Assembly (NCBI RefSeq): GCF_002812125.1
Contig: NZ_NPDQ01000005.1
Coordinates: 1 to 64,000, forward strand
Length of the DNA stretch: 64,000 nt
Source of the DNA: Leptospira brenneri
GTDB lineage: Bacteria; Spirochaetota; Leptospiria; Leptospirales; Leptospiraceae
Direction: 5' to 3'
Made by a program: the position numbers and the translations under genes
The notes under the pieces: model-generated
What the model was told of the DNA's origin: nothing
The model's input: the letters and a program-made list of their open reading frames with translations, nothing else
Database searches by the model: none
Shown: positions 7,639 to 16,923 of the stretch, in pieces
How the letters are laid out: the number at the start of each line of letters is the position of its first letter
How positions within the stretch are numbered: position 1 is the stretch's first letter

Positions 7639-8601
7639 ATGATTTCTTTGTTTTTTCTGATGCTCGGGAAAACTCTTCCTCTTTATTTCAATGTTCTGAT
7701 CGGTTATCTTGCATCTAAAAAACTGGGTGTAGAGAGGGAGTCTATTGCAAGCCTTCTCATTTATGTGATTGGTCCGGTCGTTGTTTTTTTTGCGACGGTA
7801 AGCGTAAAGATAGATCTAGCACTCGCGTTGTTTCCTTTATTGCTTTTTATTCTCTCCAGTGTTCTTGCATTTGTAGTTTACTACTCTTGTCGAAAATATT
7901 GGCAGGATGGAACGGGTAATATCTTAGCGTTCACTGCAGGAACTGGGAATACTGGTTTTTTTGGGATTCCACTTGCGATGGTACTATTACCTTCGCATTT
8001 GGCGGATATTTATGTGTTTGCTGTTTTATCCTCTTTGTTGTATGAAAGTAGCACAGGTTTTTATGTTACCGCAAAAGGCAAACTAACAACGACAGATGTC
8101 CTTCGTAAGATACTTCGTTTGCCACCTCTTTATGCTTTTCTTCTCGCTTTAGTCTTCAATTTATTCGGATTGGAAATCCCTCGTGTATTATTTGAGTATG
8201 GTTCCTACTTTAAAGGAGCCTATGGAATTTTAGGGATGATGATTTTAGGAATGGGGCTTTCCGGTTTAAAAGATGGAGGTCATCTTGATTGGAAATTTAT
8301 TAACCTTTCTCTTGTTTTTAAGTTTATTCTTTGGCCACTTTTAATGTTTGGTTTGATTGCATTGGATCATTATATCCTTCACTATCTAAATCCAGAGTTT
8401 TATATAGTGGCGATCATATTTGCATTAGTGCCAATGGCAGGGAATACGGTGACTCTCGCGGTTTTACTCAAGACGAAACCGGAAAAAGCTTCCATCGCCG
8501 TTTTTATTAGTACGGTGATTGCGATTCTTTATATTCCCCTTATGCTTGTTCTTACAGGTTTACTTCCGTTTCCAGTTCCATTGGATTTTAACAAATTATA
8601 G
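7639..8601 (+). CDS. AEC-family transporter (auxin efflux carrier type)
   Basis: This 320-residue protein is hydrophobic throughout, with about ten helices in two halves. The conserved GTGNTGFFGIPL in the first half and ALVPMAGNTVTLAVLL in the second are the paired kinked-helix motifs of the AEC/BART group. Such carriers move organic anions (for example malate) or small metabolites across the inner membrane; the substrate is not predictable. The gene is monocistronic. Its last third is duplicated at 2838-3225. Confidence 0.85.
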   Translation: MISLFFLMLGKTLPLYFNVLIGYLASKKLGVERESIASLLIYVIGPVVVFFATVSVKIDLALALFPLLLFILSSVLAFVVYYSCRKYWQDGTGNILAFTAGTGNTGFFGIPLAMVLLPSHLADIYVFAVLSSLLYESSTGFYVTAKGKLTTTDVLRKILRLPPLYAFLLALVFNLFGLEIPRVLFEYGSYFKGAYGILGMMILGMGLSGLKDGGHLDWKFINLSLVFKFILWPLLMFGLIALDHYILHYLNPEFYIVAIIFALVPMAGNTVTLAVLLKTKPEKASIAVFISTVIAILYIPLMLVLTGLLPFPVPLDFNKL

Positions 8602-8713
8602 ATCAGAATTGGTTGTGAATCAATCGTGAGACCGCTTGACATCTTTCTAAGGAAACAGCTCTTATTAAGTTTATTGGGAACGACCAAAAGAAAAGAATTA
8701 GGTTCCTTTTGGC

Positions 8714-10417
8714 TTAAGCAATTTTTCCCATACGTTTTAATACGTGTTCTGCCATCCCGCCAGCTATCTGTTGTTCGCTGAGGAAAATTTTTCCAATTGC
8801 TTCTTCGGTCCACAACTTGGCCTCATCTTCGTTGTGGGTGCGAATCACAGTTTCGATTTTTGGATTCAACTTCCTTGCGATTTCAACCATCTGGCGCACA
8901 TGGAATGTATTGGATGTTGCAGCCACGAGTAAACTTGCATTTGCAATGTGTGCTTGCACTAATACATTTGGGTCGGAAGCATCACCACATACTGCGGGTA
9001 TTTCTCGTGCGCGCAATTTTTCCACAACTTCACGGTTTGATTCCGCAACAACGTACGGGATTTTGTGTTCATCTAGAATATTGGCAATGCGTCTTCCGAC
9101 TCGTCCATAACCAACTAATACCACCTGGCCAGATAAAAAAACATTCGCCGTAGACATTGGAAGCATGGAAAGTGGATCATCGGGCATTTCGAGTTTCCGC
9201 GCGAATGACGAATGTTTGCGAATCCATTTTTGAAACGGCTCAAGTACAGTAAACAATGTAGAATTAAATGCAATCGAAACTAAGGCACCTGCTACAATTA
9301 GATTTTGACCATCGATATCTAAAAGTCCAAGACTCAATCCTAACCCGGCCAAAATAAAAGAGAATTCACCAATTTGGGCGAGACTTGCACCTACCGTCAA
9401 AGCAGTGTTTAACGGATAACGAAAGATTAATACTAATCCAATAGCCACAAGTGTTTTTCCAAACATAATGATGGCTATTACTGTAATCACTTTTAAGGGT
9501 TGTTCCAGTAAGATGTGTGGATCAAAAATCATTCCGACGGAAACAAAAAATAATACAGCGAAGGCATCGCGTAGTGGTAATGATTCTTCTGCAGCACGAT
9601 GACTGAACTCGGACTCACGCAACATCATACCAGCAAAAAAAGCACCTAAAGCAAAAGATACATCGAAGAGTAATGCCGAACCGTAAGCAACACCAACTGC
9701 AGTGGCAATTACGCATAAACTAAATAGTTCCCGTGAACCAGTACCTGTAACCCACCAAAGTACTTTCGGTAACAAACGTTTTCCTACGACTAACATTACA
9801 ATTATGAATGTGATGACTTTCGCAAGAGTGACCACAAGGGTAACCAGTATGTTTGCATCAGTTGGAAGTTGGATGCCGTCAGCCTTGCTTCCCATGATAC
9901 CAGCTAATGGCGGTAATAATACAAGCACAAGTACCATGACTAAATCTTCCACAACTAGCCAACCAATGGCGATGCGACCATTGATACTATCAATGACTCC
10001 TCGTGCTTCTAGGGCCTTAAGAAGTACAACCGTACTCGCAACGGAAAGTGCTAAACCAAATACGCAAGCCTCTCCCCAACTCCCTCCCCAAAATAGGATG
10101 GCGCCGGCTCCCATAGAAGTTGCTACAAGAATTTGTACAATGGCACCCGGAATGGCAATGCGTTTTACCGACATTAAGTCTTCGATGGAGAAGTGAAGTC
10201 CTACACCGAACATAAGCAACATGACACCTATCTCAGCAAGTTGTGCAGTTAGTGCTGCATCGGCAACGAATCCAGGAACATAGGGACCAACAATGATACC
10301 GGAAATTAAATATCCCACGAGTGGTGGCATTCGTAGGCGGATTGAGATAAATCCCAAGATCATTGCTAGGCCAAAGCCGACAGCAACTGTAGAGATCAGG
10401 TTTACTTCGTGGGGCAT
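8714..10417 (-). CDS. ybaL: YbaL-type monovalent cation:proton antiporter (CPA2) with RCK domain
   Basis: This 567-residue protein is close in length and sequence pattern to E. coli YbaL (558). Residues ~1-390 form the membrane antiporter part (LRMPPLVGYLISGIIVGP, LMFGVGLHFS, GWLVVEDLVMVL, FALGAFFAGMML). A cytosolic RCK/TrkA-N domain begins at ~425 with the nucleotide-binding motif VGYGRVGRRIA and an acidic residue after the second strand (VVAESNREV). It probably exchanges K+ or Na+ for protons under nucleotide control. It stands alone, convergent with the AEC transporter and divergent from the peroxidase operon. Confidence 0.92.
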   Translation of the reverse strand: MPHEVNLISTVAVGFGLAMILGFISIRLRMPPLVGYLISGIIVGPYVPGFVADAALTAQLAEIGVMLLMFGVGLHFSIEDLMSVKRIAIPGAIVQILVATSMGAGAILFWGGSWGEACVFGLALSVASTVVLLKALEARGVIDSINGRIAIGWLVVEDLVMVLVLVLLPPLAGIMGSKADGIQLPTDANILVTLVVTLAKVITFIIVMLVVGKRLLPKVLWWVTGTGSRELFSLCVIATAVGVAYGSALLFDVSFALGAFFAGMMLRESEFSHRAAEESLPLRDAFAVLFFVSVGMIFDPHILLEQPLKVITVIAIIMFGKTLVAIGLVLIFRYPLNTALTVGASLAQIGEFSFILAGLGLSLGLLDIDGQNLIVAGALVSIAFNSTLFTVLEPFQKWIRKHSSFARKLEMPDDPLSMLPMSTANVFLSGQVVLVGYGRVGRRIANILDEHKIPYVVAESNREVVEKLRAREIPAVCGDASDPNVLVQAHIANASLLVAATSNTFHVRQMVEIARKLNPKIETVIRTHNEDEAKLWTEEAIGKIFLSEQQIAGGMAEHVLKRMGKIA

Positions 10418-10530
10418 ATAAAATTAGAATGATATGAGTCTTCTTGTTACAATCTTTTTTTGTGACTTTGGAAAGCTTCTGTGTGTTGATCAGGTCACTT
10501 CCTCGTGGTCTTTTACGTCAACACTACAAC

Positions 10531-10548
10531 CATTGATATATATCAATG
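10531..10548. promoter_or_regulatory. FNR/CRP-type binding site
   Basis: CATTGATATATATCAATG is a perfect palindrome containing TTGAT-N4-ATCAA, the FNR/Anr consensus. It lies ~105 bp upstream of the cytochrome c peroxidase GTG, a suitable place for activation under low oxygen. The promoter's -10 is not certain; TATAAA-like bases follow ~20 bp downstream. Confidence 0.72.
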
Positions 10549-10654
10549 AGGTCTGAATGGGTATAAAATTTCACTGGCAAAATTGTGTGATTTCTTTTTT
10601 TAGTCTGCTGATTAAAATGATTCCTATCTTTACTCTCTGTGTTTCCTTTGTCTT

Positions 10655-11890
10655 GTGAAGTATCGGTTTTATTTAGGATTCTTTGCTGTTATCATTCTAA
10701 ATTTTTATTGTTCTAAAGTAGAATCTCGGATTGTCAATGAAGTATCAGAATTTGAGATGGTGGAACCTCCGCCAGATTTTCGCCTATCTTCTGTTTGTCC
10801 CTCTGGTTTGAAACAAGAGAAGGGTTATTGTGTTATTGATTATCAGTATGTGATCCCACTTGAGAAAAATGGTGGTCTTGGACAACCTCTACCTCAGGTG
10901 AAACTTGATCCCAAAATCATTGACTTAGGTAGGTATTTATTTTTTGATCCGGTTCTTTCTGGAGATAAACAATTATCCTGTGCCCACTGCCACCATCCAG
11001 CCCATAGTTTGTCTGACGGACGAAAACAAAGTATAGGGAAAGGAGGAAGTGGTTATGGTCCTTATCGGAAAGATGGACTTCTGTTAAAAAGATCAGCCCC
11101 GAGTCTCTGGAATGTTCTTTATATGAAACATTTATTTTGGGATGGAAGGGCATCGAATCTGGAAGACCAAACAGAAGGACCTCTTTATTCTCCTGATGAA
11201 ATGGGAAGTTCACCTGAGATCGTTGAATCTCGGTTAAACGAAATTCCTTTGTATCAAAAAATGTTTCGTGAGGCCTATGGTCCTAAGGGTTCGAAGGTAA
11301 CGGCAGATCTCGTCATCAATGCTATTTCAAATTTTGAAAGATCACTGGTTTCTTTTAGTAGTCGGTTTGACAAGTGGTCTTCTGGAGATAAGGATGCATT
11401 GAGTCCTGAAGAACTTCTTGGTTACAATGTCTTTCGTTCTTTTGTTGCAAGATGTGCTGAATGCCACCCACCACCAATGTTTACCAATAATGTATTTGCT
11501 ACTATCGGTGTTTTGGATTCTGGAGAAAGGGATTTCGGAAGAGAAGCCATCACGGGACAAGATTTACTGAGAGGCTCCTTTCGAGTGCCTACACTGAGAA
11601 ATATAACAAAGACAGCACCTTATATGCATTCTGGGAATTTAGAAACCTTAGAAGAGGTTGTTCATTTTTATAATGAAGGTGGGGGTCGAGGGAATGGTGC
11701 TCCTAGAGACCTTAGGATTCATTGGCATGTCAGAAAAATGGGCCTTAGTCAAACTGAAATAAAGTCTCTTGTTTCCTTTCTTGGCGCATTAACTGACGAA
11801 ACAAGTATGCCAAAATTTCCTAAGTCAGTTCCTTCTGGTTTGCCTGTTGCATTAGATTTTCAATCAAATATCCATCGGAGTTCCAAGTAG
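10655..11890 (+). CDS. Di-haem cytochrome c peroxidase (MauG/BCCP family), lipoprotein
   Basis: This 411-residue protein starts at GTG with a lipoprotein signal ending in LNFYC, so it is probably anchored in the periplasm. Two haem c motifs are visible: CAHCH (~residue 107) and CAECH (~residue 270). The late APYMHSGNLETLEEVVHFY block is characteristic of bacterial cytochrome c peroxidases. The enzyme would reduce hydrogen peroxide to water with electrons from a small cytochrome or cupredoxin. It is first in a three-gene unit (2 bp to the next start) behind an FNR-type site. Usual BCCPs are ~320-350 residues; the excess is N-terminal. Confidence 0.9.
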   Translation: MKYRFYLGFFAVIILNFYCSKVESRIVNEVSEFEMVEPPPDFRLSSVCPSGLKQEKGYCVIDYQYVIPLEKNGGLGQPLPQVKLDPKIIDLGRYLFFDPVLSGDKQLSCAHCHHPAHSLSDGRKQSIGKGGSGYGPYRKDGLLLKRSAPSLWNVLYMKHLFWDGRASNLEDQTEGPLYSPDEMGSSPEIVESRLNEIPLYQKMFREAYGPKGSKVTADLVINAISNFERSLVSFSSRFDKWSSGDKDALSPEELLGYNVFRSFVARCAECHPPPMFTNNVFATIGVLDSGERDFGREAITGQDLLRGSFRVPTLRNITKTAPYMHSGNLETLEEVVHFYNEGGGRGNGAPRDLRIHWHVRKMGLSQTEIKSLVSFLGALTDETSMPKFPKSVPSGLPVALDFQSNIHRSSK

Positions 11891-11892
11891 TA

Positions 11893-13413
11893 ATGAGTTT
11901 TCAAAAAACATCGTTTTCCAATCAAACATCTAAGAATTATAAAATTTTTTACCAGCTATGGTTTCTGATTCTTTCTATATTGTTCATGCCGCAGAGTATG
12001 TTTTCACGTACAGTTGAGGTTCGAGAAGGAGAGTCCATTCAAAAAGCAATTGATTCATTGGACAAGGGAGATACGGTAAAAGTTTTTCCTGGTGTTTACC
12101 ATGAGTTTTTATTTGTAGATAAAACACATTTTACTCTCTCTGGTGTGATCGTAAATGGTAAGTGGCCCATTTTAGATGGGGAAGGGAAACTAAATGATGG
12201 GGTCATTGGATCAGGTGCCAATTTTATCATAGAAAACTTTCATATAAAACATTATAAAGCGAATGGTGTGATGACACAAGGTGCAGGAAATATCACCATG
12301 CGTAAACTCATTGTCGAAAACACTGGTATTTACGGAATTTATCCAACGATGGGTACAAATGTATTAGTAGAAGATACTGTTAGTCTTGGAATTGCTGATG
12401 CTGCTATTTATATCGGAATGTGCCATAATGTTGATGTTAGACGAAATGAAGTATATGGAAGTGTTATTGGGATTGAAATAGAAAATTCAACAAACGTTTT
12501 GATAGAAGGTAATACTGTTTACGATAACTCAGCAGGAATTGTTGCTTTTGCTTTGCCTGGACTTCCCTTAAAAAAAGTTGAAAACGTAATCATTCGAAAT
12601 AACTTCATTTTTGATAACAATCATAGAAACTTTGCTGAACCAGGAGCTCTTGTTGCCGGAGTTCCACCTGGGATTGGGATCGGTGTGATGGCAGGGGATG
12701 CTGTCACCATTGAAGGAAACATCATACGCAGAAATAGTTTTGCCGGTATTGGAATTGGAGATAATAATTTGCTTCCTAATTCCAAATCACCAGATCCAGA
12801 TGTGGAACCAAATCCTGATCGAAATAAAATTTTAGATAATGTTTTTATCGACAATGGGGTTAGGAAATGGAATGATTTTGTTTCTTGGATCTTTTATGTG
12901 ATCCGAGTCCTTTTCTCAGGGAATCCCATCCCAGAATCTCCTAACGGTGGGAAGGTGGGAATTTTCCCCGAAGGGTATGACGTAGTTGCTTCTGGGAAAG
13001 GAAAGGGTAATTGTTTGATCTCCCCGGATTCCGTAACCAAAATTGGAACTGCAGATTACGGAATTTGCCAACCACAAGAAACAAGTGTAAAAATCAAAAC
13101 AATGATCGGTGATCCAAAACTTGGAGAAGCCAAATCAGATGCCAGAGAATTAGGAAAACAAGTGTTTGGTGCTGTTTGTTCTGGATGCCATTCGATGACA
13201 CTTCGAACTGTTGGTCCTCCCATCAAAGAAATACAAGAGAAATACAAAAAAAATGTGTTTGGGGTGGTTTCTTTTGCATCTATGCCAAAGAAAGTCAGAC
13301 CAGGTTTTATTGAAATGCCTTCTCAGAAATATTTGGGGAACGAAAAGTTAACAGCAGTCGCAAATTATATTTTGAATTTGAAAGATGAAGAGAATAGAGG
13401 GGTCGCAAAATAA
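11893..13413 (+). CDS. NosD-like beta-helix protein fused to cytochrome c domain
   Basis: This 506-residue protein has an N-terminal hydrophobic export segment (~residues 20-37). A right-handed parallel beta-helix follows (~40-350), with repeated N/G-rich rungs such as NVLIEGNTVYDNSAGI and VTIEGNIIRRNSFAG. A C-terminal class I cytochrome c domain (~420-500) carries the haem motif CSGCH and an axial Met candidate in SFASMPKKVR. The helix resembles NosD/CASH proteins, which assist periplasmic metalloenzymes or bind sugars. Fusion to a haem domain beside a peroxidase suggests an electron-transfer or scaffold partner; that role is inferred. It starts 2 bp after the peroxidase and ends 1 bp before the ankyrin gene. 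Confidence 0.85.
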   Translation: MSFQKTSFSNQTSKNYKIFYQLWFLILSILFMPQSMFSRTVEVREGESIQKAIDSLDKGDTVKVFPGVYHEFLFVDKTHFTLSGVIVNGKWPILDGEGKLNDGVIGSGANFIIENFHIKHYKANGVMTQGAGNITMRKLIVENTGIYGIYPTMGTNVLVEDTVSLGIADAAIYIGMCHNVDVRRNEVYGSVIGIEIENSTNVLIEGNTVYDNSAGIVAFALPGLPLKKVENVIIRNNFIFDNNHRNFAEPGALVAGVPPGIGIGVMAGDAVTIEGNIIRRNSFAGIGIGDNNLLPNSKSPDPDVEPNPDRNKILDNVFIDNGVRKWNDFVSWIFYVIRVLFSGNPIPESPNGGKVGIFPEGYDVVASGKGKGNCLISPDSVTKIGTADYGICQPQETSVKIKTMIGDPKLGEAKSDARELGKQVFGAVCSGCHSMTLRTVGPPIKEIQEKYKKNVFGVVSFASMPKKVRPGFIEMPSQKYLGNEKLTAVANYILNLKDEENRGVAK

Positions 13414-13414
13414 T

Positions 13415-14707
13415 ATGAATGCAGAAAAAGTCCAACCTCAGATGAATCCATTTCGCGGTGGACTCATCGCCGTCATTCGACTGCTCGCTCCATCTATTCT
13501 AACAACCATCTTGATTTTGTTTATTCGGTTCGCTTCAAGTGATGTATCATGGAAACGTAATGTTCTAACTGTATCTTTTCTTTGTTATTATATTGCTGTT
13601 TCTCTGATCGGAACGTTGCGGGCGGGATCTGCCCCGGAAGAAATTCTAGGAGAGGACGAAACCCAGACAGACCGTATTTCTCTTATGAGACGTGTTCGAC
13701 ATTTTATCCGAATCTTCTTTTCGCTTTGGTTTGTGGGAGGGATTGCGATTCTTGCGGGTTTGTATGTCGGAATGAGTAAAGATCGTTGGGATATGCCCAT
13801 TCCTCTTCCTTCTTTACAAATCCTTAGTTCCATTATATGGGCAATTCTTTCTTCGTTGTTATTGCAGTTAATGAGTTTTCAGAGAGGGCTTTATCTGGCG
13901 AAAGGTGGCTCCGCAAAAGGTTATATCTCCCAGAGTATTTTTATTTATGGTTTTCTTATCTTACTTTTTCCCATTTATTTTATATTATATGCCGGGAATG
14001 GAAAGATAGTTAATATCCCATATCTTGTTGCTTTCACTTTGCCGACGAATATTCTGTTGGCTTATTTGATTTTAAAAAAATACAAATCTGTTCTCTTTAT
14101 TCTCGGTGAAAACAGGGATTTGTTTTTTCATCCTGATTCCAAATTCGCCGCCAAAAGAGCGTTTGGTGTTTTTTTGTTTTTATTTCTTTTTGTGGGTTTA
14201 TTCTTTTTGGATTATTCGCGAAGAAAAAAAATACTTTGGATCTATGCTGCAAAAGAAAATCATTCCATTTTGTTTCAATCACTTCGTTTGATAGGAGTTG
14301 ACACCAATGAACGTGATGAACATCTTTACACTCCATTGTTTTGGGCGATCCAAGGAGGTTCTCTTGAATTTGTTCGTTCCATTGTCAAAGAAGGGGCTGA
14401 TTTAGAGGCAATCAACGAATTTGGTCAAACTCCATTGATATTAGCGGTATTATTGAATGATGAAGAGATTGTAAAAGAACTCGTTTCTCTTGGGTCTGAT
14501 GCTAACAAGGCCGATACGATTGAAGGACAAACTCCTTTGATTTTAGCCGCAAGAGATGGGAATTCTCAGATCGTAAAATTCCTTTTAGAGAATCAAACAA
14601 ATCCTTTGCATAAGAATAAAAAAGGACAGAGTGCACTGAGTCTTGCTCAGGAGAATGGTCATCAAAATATTGTGGATATGCTCTTAAATCAGAATTCCAA
14701 AAAATAA
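13415..14707 (+). CDS. Membrane protein with C-terminal ankyrin repeats
   Basis: This 430-residue protein has about six membrane helices (~residues 15-285) and then four ankyrin repeats (~300-430; TPLFWAIQGGSLEFVRSIV, TPLILAVLLNDEEIVKELV, TPLILAARDGNSQIVKFLL). The ATG at 13415 lies 1 bp after the preceding stop, so translation is probably coupled; an in-frame ATG at 13385 inside the previous gene is less likely. Ankyrin proteins beside peroxidases have a precedent in Pseudomonas AnkB, which supports KatB catalase. The same kind of helper role is inferred here. It is the last gene of the FNR-site operon. Confidence 0.82.
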   Translation: MNAEKVQPQMNPFRGGLIAVIRLLAPSILTTILILFIRFASSDVSWKRNVLTVSFLCYYIAVSLIGTLRAGSAPEEILGEDETQTDRISLMRRVRHFIRIFFSLWFVGGIAILAGLYVGMSKDRWDMPIPLPSLQILSSIIWAILSSLLLQLMSFQRGLYLAKGGSAKGYISQSIFIYGFLILLFPIYFILYAGNGKIVNIPYLVAFTLPTNILLAYLILKKYKSVLFILGENRDLFFHPDSKFAAKRAFGVFLFLFLFVGLFFLDYSRRKKILWIYAAKENHSILFQSLRLIGVDTNERDEHLYTPLFWAIQGGSLEFVRSIVKEGADLEAINEFGQTPLILAVLLNDEEIVKELVSLGSDANKADTIEGQTPLILAARDGNSQIVKFLLENQTNPLHKNKKGQSALSLAQENGHQNIVDMLLNQNSKK

Positions 14708-14836
14708 TCAGAGAGGTTTCGGAAGTTTTTTTCTGAAACTTTTCATCCATACCATAGAAGAAAGTGATCTATTTTTTGTTTGCAAAAACAAACAAACCAA
14801 GGCTAATCGATACAGCTTGGAATGGTAGGGGTCAGT

Positions 14837-15661
14837 ATGGAAAAACGATTTAAAACCTGGGTAGAAATTCTTGATATTGCAATTCTAATTGGTTCCTCCG
14901 TTTTGCTCATTGCATGGTTTTTGGGTTATCCTTTATTTTATCGAACCGATGGGCCTGTATTATCTATTTTTACAGCCATTTCGCTATTTGTCATTGCTGG
15001 TCTACGACTTGCGACAAGACATTTTTATCTTTGGCCTTTTACAGCTAACCTCGCTTTTTTAATGATCGTTGGTGGTGGAAATATATCATCTATACTAATG
15101 TTATTGTCAGCACCTTCCGTTCATATCAATCCCAAATCTTATTTAGTAATGACATCGATTTTTACTTCGATAGGTCTTGTTTTATTTAGTGTTTACGAAA
15201 TTCTATTGTATTTAAGAAAAACTCCGAAAAGTCCATGGATTTTGGACGATATCTTAATCCACTTAGCACTTGTTCCTGGGGGAATAAGTTTGATCGGCCA
15301 TCTCTTTCAAAACCCAACGTATCTTAGTATGTCTATAGATCCAAGAGTTGGTATCTCTCCTCTCGAAATGGTATTTATGGCAACCTTAGCTCTTTCTACT
15401 ATATTATCCAATCCAAACTTGTTTCTCTGGAGATTTCTAAAAGGGGGACTCACCAATCAATTGATCTTCCTTGGTTTGTTTATCAATCAATACATTGCTC
15501 CCGTAGTTTATTTGTTATTTGCCGGAGCCAATTGGCATTCGGAACCATTCGGACTAGAGTTGTTTATTTTTTTTGGTGGGGTGATTGCCACTTTAGGTTT
15601 TTTATTGATTCAGGCAAAACTAGATAAGAACTTTTCCGATCCTGATATGTTAGAAACATAG
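14837..15661 (+). CDS. Integral membrane protein, unknown function
   Basis: This 274-residue, very hydrophobic protein has about eight predicted helices and no soluble domain. The ATG at 14837 is preferred because AGGGG lies 6 bases upstream; an ATG five codons earlier has a poorer site. The pattern of even helices with short loops (DDILIHLALVPGGISLIGHL; LIFLGLFINQYIAPVVYLLF) resembles membrane sensor modules without an output domain. I cannot assign a family. It stands alone between the ankyrin gene and the DUF5692-like gene. Confidence 0.65.
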   Translation: MEKRFKTWVEILDIAILIGSSVLLIAWFLGYPLFYRTDGPVLSIFTAISLFVIAGLRLATRHFYLWPFTANLAFLMIVGGGNISSILMLLSAPSVHINPKSYLVMTSIFTSIGLVLFSVYEILLYLRKTPKSPWILDDILIHLALVPGGISLIGHLFQNPTYLSMSIDPRVGISPLEMVFMATLALSTILSNPNLFLWRFLKGGLTNQLIFLGLFINQYIAPVVYLLFAGANWHSEPFGLELFIFFGGVIATLGFLLIQAKLDKNFSDPDMLET

Positions 15662-15742
15662 GTAGGATTCAATTTTGTTTAGAATTGTTCTAATAAAGTT
15701 TCGAACCTTGTAAAATATCATCTATTGGATTTTTTGACTTTT

Positions 15743-15760
15743 GTTGACTGATTAGTCAAC
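15743..15760. promoter_or_regulatory. 18-bp near-perfect palindrome, TetR-type operator candidate
   Basis: Arms GTTGACT and AGTCAAC flank GATT, 55 bp before the next gene. It overlaps a TTGACT-type -35 element, so a bound repressor would block the promoter. No matching regulator gene is adjacent. Confidence 0.5.
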
Positions 15761-15815
15761 ATGGATGTACATTTTAGTCAGTATCAAATTAGAATGTATA
15801 GAGGTTGGTTTACTT

Positions 15816-16802
15816 ATGTGGACTTTTAATGCAGAGGCGGGGACATCGACTGCGCAAGGATTTGGAATATGGCTCCTTGTGTTTGTTGCACTTTTTATTT
15901 TCAATGAATTTGCTAGAAGATGGAAATGGGCTGGGTTTTTTAGTTTTTTTGTTCTTCCTAGTTTTCTGACCATCCTTTGGTTCTTCTTTATGAAAGAACA
16001 CACCTATACGGATTGGTTTCACTTAGTAAAAGTCTATTCTGCGACTGCGGGATGTATTATTTTTTGGGCGATCCGGCACATCCAAAAAAAAGATAAAAAG
16101 GGATATGTTAGGTGGCGATTGGCAAATGTAAAAGTGGCTCTTATTTTTCCTGCTGCCATTCTTGCCATTAATATCATCGAAGCTGTGACTCGTGACTTTC
16201 AAGTGGGCAAAATCTATTGGAACAATTTTTCAGGTCCAATTGAGGGTGAGGTTGTGGGAGTTCTTGGTGGTCCTTGGAACTACATGAATGCGATAGCTGG
16301 AATTCTTAATACGGTAACAATCACTGGATGGTTTGGGATCGTCATTCGCAAAGAAACGGAGACAGACAAAAGCCGAGATATGCTTTGGCCAGATATGTTA
16401 TGGTTTTGGATCATTGCCTATGATTTATGGAATTTTTGTTATACATACAATTGTATTCCAACACATTCTTGGTATGCAGGTTTGGCACTTCTCATTGCTC
16501 CTACATTATGTGCGTTTACTCTAGGAAAAGGAGCGTGGTTACAACACCGGGCCCAAACCCTTGCGATTTGGTGTATGTTTGCCCAGACATTTCCAGCATT
16601 TTTGGATTCTGGAGCTTATGTAGTAAAGTCAACCTATAACCCTTGGATTTATAATGTAGTGGGTGCGATTGCGTTAGCAAGTAACGTAGCAGTTTTCTGT
16701 TATATGGTTTATAAATGGGTAAAAACAAAAAGAAATCCTTACACAGGTGAAATATTTACTGATTTAAATGAGTATAAAGCGATCAAAGCTCTTGCTGAAT
16801 GA
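15816..16802 (+). CDS. DUF5692-like multi-pass membrane protein
   Basis: This 328-residue protein has about nine membrane helices and many Trp, Tyr and His residues near membrane faces (DWFHLVKVYSATAGCIIFW; YDLWNFCYTYNCIPTHSWY). The overall look matches proteins annotated as DUF5692, a family without known function; the family name is from memory and was not searched. The ATG at 15816 is preferred: a TTG/ATG start further upstream would overlap the operator-like repeat region and adds no membrane sequence. A terminator-like hairpin follows. The upstream palindrome suggests repression by a TetR-type regulator. Confidence 0.68.
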   Translation: MWTFNAEAGTSTAQGFGIWLLVFVALFIFNEFARRWKWAGFFSFFVLPSFLTILWFFFMKEHTYTDWFHLVKVYSATAGCIIFWAIRHIQKKDKKGYVRWRLANVKVALIFPAAILAINIIEAVTRDFQVGKIYWNNFSGPIEGEVVGVLGGPWNYMNAIAGILNTVTITGWFGIVIRKETETDKSRDMLWPDMLWFWIIAYDLWNFCYTYNCIPTHSWYAGLALLIAPTLCAFTLGKGAWLQHRAQTLAIWCMFAQTFPAFLDSGAYVVKSTYNPWIYNVVGAIALASNVAVFCYMVYKWVKTKRNPYTGEIFTDLNEYKAIKALAE

Positions 16803-16820
16803 TACAGTAAAAACTAAATT

Positions 16821-16870
16821 CTTAAGGGTCGTTTTTCTACGGCTCTTAAGGAAATCTCCTTCCCTTTTTT
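16821..16870 (+). terminator. Probable terminator after the DUF5692-like gene
   Basis: CTTAAGGGTCG and CGGCTCTTAAG form an 11-bp stem with two G-U pairs around TTTTTCTA. The T-run (CCCTTTTTT) lies 12 nt after the stem, so it is not a textbook form. Confidence 0.5.
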
Positions 16871-16923
16871 AACTTTTGTATTGCCAGGGTTTGGATCCTC
16901 GGGTTAAAAAGGAATTCCCCACC

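Noticed and set aside
9702..10196. 164-codon plus-strand frame within the antiporter gene
   Set aside because: Antisense of a hydrophobic protein, no ribosome-binding site, while the antiporter matches YbaL along its full length.
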